A stretch of 64,000 nucleotides of DNA from Myxococcales bacterium (lineage in GTDB: Bacteria > Myxococcota_A > Polyangia > Polyangiales > Polyangiaceae): contig JACPVJ010000179.1 of the NCBI GenBank assembly GCA_016191785.1, positions 1 to 64,000 of the forward strand, given 5' to 3'. The notes under the pieces are model-generated. The model saw only the letters and a list, made by a program, of their open reading frames with translations. It had not been told where the DNA came from and ran no database searches. The position numbers and the translations under genes were made by a program. Shown piece by piece: positions 57,952 through 64,000 of this stretch. Positions within the stretch are counted from its first letter, which is position 1. Each line of letters begins with the position of its first letter.

Positions 57952-59667
57952 CTACTTGCAGCTCGAGCCGTTGAGCGAGTTGTTCAGCGCCGGGCTGTCG
58001 GCGCCCATGGCCTTGGCCGCGGCGATCGTCCCCTTGGCCTGCGCGCAGTTCCCGTTCAAGGCCGCCGCCTTGGCCGCCCCCGGAGCCTTCCCCCGGGCGA
58101 TGCCCGAGCACTGGGACTTCTTCGCGCCGTCGGTGCACTTCGAATAGGCCGCCGACGCTCCACCGATGTTTCCGCCCTGAGCTGCGGAAATGCAGGCGTC
58201 GCAGGCCTTGGCGGGGTCGATCCCCGGCTTGCCGCCGGTGCCTGGGGTCGGCGTGGTCGGCTTGACCGAGGGTTGCGGCGCCGCGCTCGTGGCCCCGGTG
58301 CCCGTCGGCTCGCCACCGCCTGTGTTCGGCGTCCCGGTGTCGACCGGCCCGACCGTGGTCGCCCCGGTGGACGAGCCGAAGGGGTTGGTCAGCGGCTGAT
58401 CGCCGCCGTCGTCCTTCTTCATGCTCTTCACGGCGACCACCACGATGGCGATGAGGAGCAAGGCCCCGACCCCGGCCAGCCCGAAGATCAGGCCCTTGCT
58501 GCCCCCGCTGCCACCCCGCGCCCCAGACGGTGCGGGAGGAACGTGCACGGCCGGCGCCATGGGCGCCATGGGCGCGACCATGGGAGCCATGGGCTGGGGA
58601 GGCGACACCGGGCCGGGGGCCACCGCGCCGAAGTCCGGGGCCGCGGCCATCGCCGCCGTGCCCTGGACCTGGAGCTTCTCGCGCGGCGGGTCCTCGGCCA
58701 CCGTGATGCCACCGCCGTGGGAGAGATCCGAGTAGAAGTCCTTGGCCGTCTCTTGCCGCTCGTCCCGGTTCTTCGAGAGCGCTCGCAAGATGGCCTTGCG
58801 CATGTGGTCGTTCACCGAGCTGGCCGGGGCCGTGACCTCGAACGGCAGCGGCTGCGCCGTCATGTGCTGGGTGGCCCATTGCCACGGCGTGTCGGCCTCG
58901 AAGGGCAGCTTGCCGGTGAGCATTTCGTAGGTCATCACGCCCAGCGAGTAGATGTCGCTGCGGGCGTCGAGCGCCTTGCCGGTGAACTGTTCGGGGCTCA
59001 TGTAGGGCGGCGTACCGAGCACCATGCCCTGCTGGGTCAGCTTCGCCTCTTTCTGGGCGTCGGCGGACTCGCTGCGGGCCGCGATGCCGAAGTCGAGCAC
59101 CTTCACGAAGTCGACCTCGCCGGCGCGGTCCGTGAGGATGATGTTCTCGGGCTTGAGATCGCGATGGATGATGCCCTGCTTGTGGGCCTCGTCGAGCGCG
59201 CCGCAGACCTGCTTCATGATCTTGAGCACGCGCTCGGGGATCATGGGGCCACCCTGCTCGATGATCTCGTTCAGGGGCTTGCCCTTCACGAATTCCATCG
59301 CGATGTACAGGGTGCCGTCGGCGGTGGAGCCGAAGTCGAAGAACTTGATGGTGTTGGGGTGCTCGAGCTGGGCCACCGTGCCGCACTCGCGATGGAAGCG
59401 CGCGAGCACCGATGGGTCCTTCGACAGGTGCTGGTGCAGGGTCTTGATCGCGACTTGCCGGATGGTCGACCCCATCTGCTGCTCGCCGATGTAGACGATG
59501 CCCATGCCGCCTTCGCCGAGCACGCCGGTGACGCGGTAGCGCCCGCCGATGACCTGGCCGATGAGCTTGTCCTCGACACCCTCGTCGTGGGTCGGCAGGA
59601 GCCCTCCGCACTTGGCGCAGAACCGCGCGCCGTCGATGTTCGCGTGGCCGCAGGCCTCACAATTCAT
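57952..59667 (-). CDS. Zinc-ribbon transmembrane Ser/Thr protein kinase
   Basis: A 571-residue kinase. Residues 3-20 form a zinc ribbon (Cys3, Cys6, Cys17, Cys20 in CEACGHANIDGARFCAKC). The kinase domain (about 40-320) is complete: LGEGGMGIVY, Lys75 in VAIKTL, HRDLKPEN (Asp near 170), DFGIAARS, GTPPYMSPEQF and DIYSLGVMTYEMLTGKLPF. A Pro/Ala/Met linker leads to one membrane helix near residues 391-412 (GLAGVGALLLIAIVVVAVKS). The extracytoplasmic part has a Thr/Pro/Gly linker and a Cys-rich helical domain (CDACISAAQGG, CTDGAKKSQCSG, NGNCAQAKGTI). This folded outer domain could sense a signal, unlike the other kinase here. Confidence 0.93.
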   Translation of the reverse strand: MNCEACGHANIDGARFCAKCGGLLPTHDEGVEDKLIGQVIGGRYRVTGVLGEGGMGIVYIGEQQMGSTIRQVAIKTLHQHLSKDPSVLARFHRECGTVAQLEHPNTIKFFDFGSTADGTLYIAMEFVKGKPLNEIIEQGGPMIPERVLKIMKQVCGALDEAHKQGIIHRDLKPENIILTDRAGEVDFVKVLDFGIAARSESADAQKEAKLTQQGMVLGTPPYMSPEQFTGKALDARSDIYSLGVMTYEMLTGKLPFEADTPWQWATQHMTAQPLPFEVTAPASSVNDHMRKAILRALSKNRDERQETAKDFYSDLSHGGGITVAEDPPREKLQVQGTAAMAAAPDFGAVAPGPVSPPQPMAPMVAPMAPMAPAVHVPPAPSGARGGSGGSKGLIFGLAGVGALLLIAIVVVAVKSMKKDDGGDQPLTNPFGSSTGATTVGPVDTGTPNTGGGEPTGTGATSAAPQPSVKPTTPTPGTGGKPGIDPAKACDACISAAQGGNIGGASAAYSKCTDGAKKSQCSGIARGKAPGAAKAAALNGNCAQAKGTIAAAKAMGADSPALNNSLNGSSCK

Positions 59668-59708
59668 GGCGCGCTAGCGTCGCACGAAGCGGGCCCCGGG
59701 CGCCACAA

Positions 59709-60401
59709 TCAGTCCGCGCCGGCCTCGGTGCCCCCATCGGGGATCGCGGCGGCGCTCGCATCGGCGGTTTCCCCCGCCGCACGGGGCAACTCGAAGGCCA
59801 CCGGGCCGAGCGGGGCATCGGGCGGCCAAGGCAGGTCCTGATGGCTCCCGGTTGCGCGGTCGACGAGCACCGCGCGGGTGGCGCGGGCGCTCGCCGGCAC
59901 CAGCACCTCGAGTGACGCGGTGACGCCCGACGCGAAGCTCGGCGGCTCGTGCAGCGGATGCGCCTTCTTCTTCCGAGGGTCCTCGGCGGCGACCAGCGGA
60001 AAGTCGAAGCGCACGCGTTCGATCAGCTCGCGCCCGAGCCAGAGCTCGATGGCGAAGCGACCCATCTTGCGCGGCGCGGGCACCGCCTGCTTGAAGCGCA
60101 CCGCGCGCACGCCCTCGATGCGCACCGTGCCGCGGTCGTAGATCACCTGGTAGACGAAGTGCCGCGTCTCCTTGAGCGCTTCGGGGTCGGGCTGTGAGCC
60201 GTGCCGCTGCCCGTGCTCGGCTGCGCCGATCAGCTGGCGACCGTCGGGCGCCGCGTCGCCCACGCCCGCGTCTTGATCGCTGCCTTCGGCGATGCGCGTG
60301 GGCAGGCTGAGCGCGGGCCCCTGCTCCGACCCCGCGAAGCGTGCCCCCGAGCACGAGAGCGCGACGGCACCTGCCGTGCAGAAGGCCCAGAGCGCTCGCA
60401 T
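59709..60401 (-). CDS. Exported protein of unknown function
   Basis: A 230-residue protein with signal peptide (ALWAFCTAGAVALSC; a possible lipobox ALSC). The mature part is mostly beta-strand: FVYQVIYDRGTVRIEGVRAV, RFAIELWLGRELIERVRFDF, VTASLEVLVPASARATRAVL and GPVAFELP, which reads like an Ig-like beta-sandwich. A central basic loop (AAEDPRKKKAHPLHEPP) is notable. No family is recognised. It follows the kinase gene upstream on the same strand, 41 bp away, so the kinase and this protein could share a transcript. Confidence 0.62.
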   Translation of the reverse strand: MRALWAFCTAGAVALSCSGARFAGSEQGPALSLPTRIAEGSDQDAGVGDAAPDGRQLIGAAEHGQRHGSQPDPEALKETRHFVYQVIYDRGTVRIEGVRAVRFKQAVPAPRKMGRFAIELWLGRELIERVRFDFPLVAAEDPRKKKAHPLHEPPSFASGVTASLEVLVPASARATRAVLVDRATGSHQDLPWPPDAPLGPVAFELPRAAGETADASAAAIPDGGTEAGAD

Positions 60402-60419
60402 CGCGCGGGAGCCATAGCA

Positions 60420-61286
60420 TCAACCCGCGGCTCGATCGACGTCGACGGCGTCGCCGTCGAGGGCACACCAGACCCGGACCAGATCTTCGGCCACCGGCGC
60501 GGTCACGATCCACGGCTCGCCGCCCGGCAGCGCGACCTCGAGCCGGGCGGCGTGCAGCATGATGCGCGGCAGCTCGACCACCGCGCCGTCGGCCCGCGTG
60601 AGCCGGCGCACGCCGCCGTGGGCGCGGTCGCCGAGCAGTGGTCCGGCGTGGACCCGCAGCTGGTGCTTGCGTCCCGTCACCGGACAGAGCGCCAAGAGCA
60701 CTGGGCTCACCTCGCTGCCACTCGGATGACGATGCGGCCCGACCTGGGCCACGATCTCGACGCGCGTCCGGGCATTACGCCCGTCCACCGGAGCCGTCAG
60801 CGCCGCATCCGAGGGCGCGCGCTCGGCGATCGCGACGTAGCGCCGGGCAATGCCGCCGGCCTCGCGCAGTGCGGCGGCGCGCTGGTGCGCCGCCTGCCCC
60901 ACCGAGACCAGCACGAGCCCGCTCACGCCCACGTCGAGGCGCGACACCGCGTGAACCCGAGCCACGCCCAGGACCTCTGCGACCTCGGTCACCAGGCTCG
61001 CGTGACCGGTGCGGTCCGGCTCACTGGGCAGCGCGGCCGGCTTGTAGGCGACCACGAGCCCGTCGCGCTCTGCCACCACTGCCGCCTGGTCGCTGCCGGT
61101 GCGCGCCGCGTGCACCTCGACCCGCGAGCCGACCGCCAGCACCTGCGCGGAGTCGAGCACCCGTTGGCGGTCGACCCAAACGCGGCCCTCGTCGACCGCA
61201 GCCGGGTCGCCGAGCTCTGCAAGGATCGCCGCGACGGAGCGCGGCCCGCCGGCCTGCACGCACCACACGCGAAGAGCGGGGCTCAT
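60420..61286 (-). CDS. RluA-type RNA pseudouridine synthase
   Basis: A 288-residue enzyme that isomerises uridine to pseudouridine in rRNA or tRNA. An S4-like N-terminal region (AAILAELGDPAAVDEGRVWVDRQ) precedes the RluA core: LVVAYKPAALPSEPD, AVSRLDVGVSGLVLVS with catalytic Asp118, RRYVAIAE, and PVTGRKHQLRVH. The usual HRLD.xTSG reads SRLDVGVSG, so the His is changed but the Asp kept. The site specificity (RluA, C or D) is not clear. Its ATG overlaps the upstream PEP-synthase-like stop codon (ATGA), so the two are translationally coupled. Confidence 0.85.
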   Translation of the reverse strand: MSPALRVWCVQAGGPRSVAAILAELGDPAAVDEGRVWVDRQRVLDSAQVLAVGSRVEVHAARTGSDQAAVVAERDGLVVAYKPAALPSEPDRTGHASLVTEVAEVLGVARVHAVSRLDVGVSGLVLVSVGQAAHQRAAALREAGGIARRYVAIAERAPSDAALTAPVDGRNARTRVEIVAQVGPHRHPSGSEVSPVLLALCPVTGRKHQLRVHAGPLLGDRAHGGVRRLTRADGAVVELPRIMLHAARLEVALPGGEPWIVTAPVAEDLVRVWCALDGDAVDVDRAAG

Positions 61287-63862
61287 GGGTCCAAGCGCTC
61301 GACCTCGCCGCGGTCGCCGTCGACGCGGACCCGCTCGCCGTCTCGCAGCGTGGTGCTGGCGCCGAGCACGCCGAACACCGCAGGGACGCCCACCTCGCGC
61401 GCGACCACGGCGGCGTGGCTGAGCGCGCTGCCCGCGTCGGCCACCAGCGCGCCGCCCCAGAAGAACAGCGGCGCGGCGCCGACGTCGGGGGTGCGCACGA
61501 CCAGCACGTCCCCCGGCTCGAGGTGCTCGGCGCCCCGGGCCTCGGAGTCGAGCACGCGCACCCGCCCGGTCACCACTCCACCGCTGGCCGCTGCGCCGGC
61601 CAGGCGGCGCGAATCGAACGGCAGGGGCGCGACGCGCGGGGGGGTTCCGATGAACGTGTCGGGGGGATCTTCGCGGCCCAGCTCGCGGTCGCGAGCGGCG
61701 ATTCGCATCCGCACCAGCGGACCGAGATCGGCTCGGGTGCGGCCCGTGGCGCTGAGCAGGTCGTGGTGGCTCAAGAAGAACGCGCTGCCTTCGGGCAACG
61801 CCCCATCCAGGCGGCGCAGGCGCCGATCGACGTCCAGCGCAACGGTGCGTGTCATCGCGACGGTACGCGCCATCCAGACGCGCATGCGCTCGCGCAAGCG
61901 GCAGAGCGACCGGGCGCGCGCGGTCAAGGTGCGAATCAGCGCCATCTCGACCACGCCCGCGCGGGCCTCGACCGCGGCGAGCTCGCGGTCCGCGGCCACG
62001 CGCACTCGGCTGAGCACCTGATCGGGATCCGCGGCGCGCGCGGTGAGCCCGGCGCAGAGCATTCGCAGCACTGGCGTGGGGTCGTCCCCGAAACGTGGGT
62101 TCATGGCCTCGAGCTCCGAGAGCCCCCGCTCGCCGAACGCGTCGAGCCACCCCGACAGCGCGCGCCGCCCGGGACCGTCGGGCAGGTCGGCGAGCGTGCC
62201 GGCGCCCGCCAGCGCCGCGGCGCCCGCCGGGTCGGCGCGAAACAGCTCGGCCACGTGGGCCAGGGCCACTGCCGGGCGCGCGCTCTCGAGCTCCGACAGG
62301 CCGCTGGTGAGCGCGTACGCGAGCCGAGGCGCCGCCTCGGGCACGACCCGCGACAAGGCGGCCTGAAGCGCCAGGTGCGACGCCAGCGCGACCAGCGAGC
62401 ACGACAGGAGCATGCGCCCCGTGGACTCGAGAAAGCCGTGGGACTCGCGCAGCGTGGTGACCAGCGAGTCGTCGGGCAAGATCGCGAGGTCCATCTCGGC
62501 CAGCCAGCGGCGGTGTTGATCGGCGTCGCGCTCGAACTTCAGATGCGCATCCGAGAGCCGGCGCTCGCCCAACGCCAAGCGGGCCGCCGCGATCGAAAGG
62601 GCGGCCAGCGACCCACCCTTTTTGCGCACGTCGAGGGTGCGGGCCAGGTCGGCCTTGTCGCCGCCGCGCAGCAAGTCGACCACCACCGCCGGCTCGATGC
62701 CGGGCACCCCCGACAGCGCCGGCACCATCGCCGAGACGTTCAGGTAGTGGCGCCCGTGCACGCTGGCGACCAGCACCGCGTCGCGTTCGACCTCTGCTCC
62801 GAGCTCGGCCAGGGTCTCTTTCAAGCTCGAGTCGACGAAGTCTTCGACCAGCGACGCAGAGAGCGGGGTGGGCACGCCCGGCAAGAGGTCAGCCAGGCCC
62901 GTGCGCGACCAGACCGTGTCGTGGCGACCGGCCTTGGGAAAGCCCGCGCCGCCGAAGCCCCGTGACTGCACGACGCGCGGGCTCTTCTCGTCGAAGAACG
63001 CGAGCTCGAGCTCTTCCGGCTGCCCGGGGTCGAGCTTCTTCCACAGCGCGCTGCAGGCGATCAGCGCTTCGTCCGAGAGCACCGGCGCGCTCGGCGCGGT
63101 GACCGCGGCGACGGCGGTGTGACCTCCGACGACCACCAGCTTCCGCGGCTTCGTCGCCAGACGCCGGGCCAGGGCGCTGCCGTCGGCGGCGACCCGCAAG
63201 AGGTCGGCGGGGCGCGCGCCGTCAACCACCGGCGAAGCCAGCCCCGGCTCGGCTTGCAGCAAGAACGAGGCGTCGCCCCGCTCTCGATTCGAGATCAGCG
63301 CCGTGGCGTGCACCCCCGAGAGCCGCTGGATGATCACCGCCATCGAGACGTCGCGCAGGCCGAGGTCGCGCAACCGGGTGAGCACGTCCTCTTCCACCGC
63401 GGCCGACCACAGCTCGAGGATGCCGCGCTCGAGGGCGGCAGCGTCGGCCAAGCCGTGGCGCGCCCGGTCGAGCCCGGCGATGCCGGCGACGCTGGCGTCG
63501 GCGACGGTCGCGCTCGACCGCACGCTGAAGCCCCACTCCCCCGCTTCGAGCCGAGCCAGCTCGGCACGAAGCTCGTCACCGAGCGCCGCGTCGAGCAGCC
63601 GCTCACGCGCGCGCGCCGCCTTCTCGTGCCCGCTCTGCTTGTGGATGCCCCGCAAGAGCGAGGCCGGATCGTGGCCCGGCGGAAGGTGCGCGGCGACCGC
63701 GTCGCGGAACGCGCCAGCGTCGACGAGCCAGCTCTCGACCACCGGCAGGCCGCGGCGTTGCACCTCGACCAGTGCCGCTCCAGCGGCACCGAAATCGGAG
63801 ACCCGCGTACCGCCTACGGCGGCCTCCAGCAAGGTGTACACACGATTTCCGGGGCGGCTCAT
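61283..63862 (-). CDS. PEP synthase / rifampin phosphotransferase-like protein
   Basis: An 859-residue protein with the PEP-synthase layout. The N-terminal ATP-grasp region (VSDFGAAGAALVEVQRRGLPVVESWL and WGFSVRSSATVADASVAG) keeps the VRSSA motif but has AD for the usual ED, and VAGIAG for the FAGQ box. The middle has SRTGLADLLPGVPTPLSASLVEDF, typical of rifampin phosphotransferases. The C-terminal swivelling domain carries the phospho-histidine in GSALSHAAVVAREVGVPAVFGV. It probably moves phosphate from ATP through this His to a small molecule. Changed ATP-site residues leave activity uncertain. It overlaps the RluA-type gene by 4 bases. Confidence 0.8.
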   Translation of the reverse strand: MSRPGNRVYTLLEAAVGGTRVSDFGAAGAALVEVQRRGLPVVESWLVDAGAFRDAVAAHLPPGHDPASLLRGIHKQSGHEKAARARERLLDAALGDELRAELARLEAGEWGFSVRSSATVADASVAGIAGLDRARHGLADAAALERGILELWSAAVEEDVLTRLRDLGLRDVSMAVIIQRLSGVHATALISNRERGDASFLLQAEPGLASPVVDGARPADLLRVAADGSALARRLATKPRKLVVVGGHTAVAAVTAPSAPVLSDEALIACSALWKKLDPGQPEELELAFFDEKSPRVVQSRGFGGAGFPKAGRHDTVWSRTGLADLLPGVPTPLSASLVEDFVDSSLKETLAELGAEVERDAVLVASVHGRHYLNVSAMVPALSGVPGIEPAVVVDLLRGGDKADLARTLDVRKKGGSLAALSIAAARLALGERRLSDAHLKFERDADQHRRWLAEMDLAILPDDSLVTTLRESHGFLESTGRMLLSCSLVALASHLALQAALSRVVPEAAPRLAYALTSGLSELESARPAVALAHVAELFRADPAGAAALAGAGTLADLPDGPGRRALSGWLDAFGERGLSELEAMNPRFGDDPTPVLRMLCAGLTARAADPDQVLSRVRVAADRELAAVEARAGVVEMALIRTLTARARSLCRLRERMRVWMARTVAMTRTVALDVDRRLRRLDGALPEGSAFFLSHHDLLSATGRTRADLGPLVRMRIAARDRELGREDPPDTFIGTPPRVAPLPFDSRRLAGAAASGGVVTGRVRVLDSEARGAEHLEPGDVLVVRTPDVGAAPLFFWGGALVADAGSALSHAAVVAREVGVPAVFGVLGASTTLRDGERVRVDGDRGEVERLDP

Positions 63863-63880
63863 CGGCCCCCGGGCTTTACC

Positions 63881-64000
63881 TCACCCGTCTTCGGGCAGCG
63901 ACCCCGTGCTGCGCCGCACCAGCTCGCTCAGCACCGGATCGGTGCGCAGCTGGTCGCGGAGCGCGGTCTTCACGAACTCGAGCTGCTCACCGCTGATGCG
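63881..64000 (-). CDS. 3' end of a gene running off the right edge
   Basis: The minus strand is open from the edge to a stop at 63881-63883. The last 39 residues include GEQLEFVKTALRDQLRTDPV and end RSTGSLPEDG. It is helical and charged, with no recognisable domain in so short a piece. Its stop lies 18 bases before the ATG of the PEP-synthase-like gene, so all three genes may form an operon. Confidence 0.55.
   Translation of the reverse strand, partial: RISGEQLEFVKTALRDQLRTDPVLSELVRRSTGSLPEDG

Overview
The window is GC-rich, gene-dense DNA that looks like a chromosome of a myxobacterium, most likely class Polyangia (Sorangium/Labilithrix-type Myxococcota). This is an inference from gene content, since there is no rRNA or tRNA gene. 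The clues are about twenty secreted lipoproteins with Gly/Ser/Thr linkers, Cys-rich or beta-propeller bodies, two eukaryote-type Ser/Thr kinases, RCC1-type, MopE-type, Sel1 and AgmX/PglI-type proteins, an FHA protein, a sigma-54 promoter, and a coiled-coil protein like the M. xanthus MXAN_5187 family.

Layout. 1-2769: the 3' part of sppA, overlapped by a degenerate ABC ATPase. 2806-11451: lipoproteins (Sel1, YWTD-like propeller, RCC1, Asp-box propeller) and a membrane protein. 11453-15884: a Ca2+-type P-ATPase divergent from a VWA lipoprotein that has a textbook -24/-12 promoter. 15934-18841: two PIN-type toxin-antitoxin pairs on either side of a propeller lipoprotein. 19223-25196: a five-gene operon of two Cys-rich lipoproteins, a transmembrane Ser/Thr kinase, a PEGA/TPR protein and a third Cys-rich lipoprotein. 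25203-26845: a protoglobin-PAS histidine kinase broken by one missing base. 26944-32289: an AgmX/PglI-type lipoprotein, a second RCC1 lipoprotein, proB, and a small gene overlapping a trypsin-like protease. 32315-36253: two methyltransferase-like proteins, a glycosyltransferase and a signal peptidase lacking its lysine. 36324-40749: a twin-FHA protein, pcnB and an S41 protease. 40833-45335: YdcF-like, HEAT-cyclophilin, coaX and a BtuC-type permease in one tight unit. 45368-49376: a two-HTH LuxR regulator with three operator-like sites, a beta-helix lipoprotein, a MopE-like protein and a small lipoprotein. 49377-57510: a minisatellite and hairpin spacer, two lipoproteins, a phosphoesterase, an extended lgt, another lipoprotein and the MXAN_5187-like protein. 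57517-64000: a small conserved protein, a zinc-ribbon kinase, a secreted protein, an RluA-type synthase, a PEP-synthase-like protein and the tail of one more gene.

The theme is the cell envelope. The window encodes lipoprotein lipidation (lgt), signal-peptide removal and disposal (signal peptidase homologue, SppA), periplasmic proteolysis and folding (S41 protease, cyclophilin, trypsin-like protease) and many lipoprotein clients. Sensory phosphorylation (two Ser/Thr kinases, histidine kinase, FHA protein) is interspersed.

Across strands many genes carry a TAnnnT box 5-9 bases before the start codon, six with a TTGC -35 box 16-18 bases further upstream; this suggests leaderless transcription and helped choose several starts. 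Two 51-bp minisatellite arrays 16 kb apart share one unit, and two unrelated lipoprotein genes carry the same 15-bp linker repeat in seven copies each. No CRISPR array, insertion sequence, prophage or RNA gene was seen.
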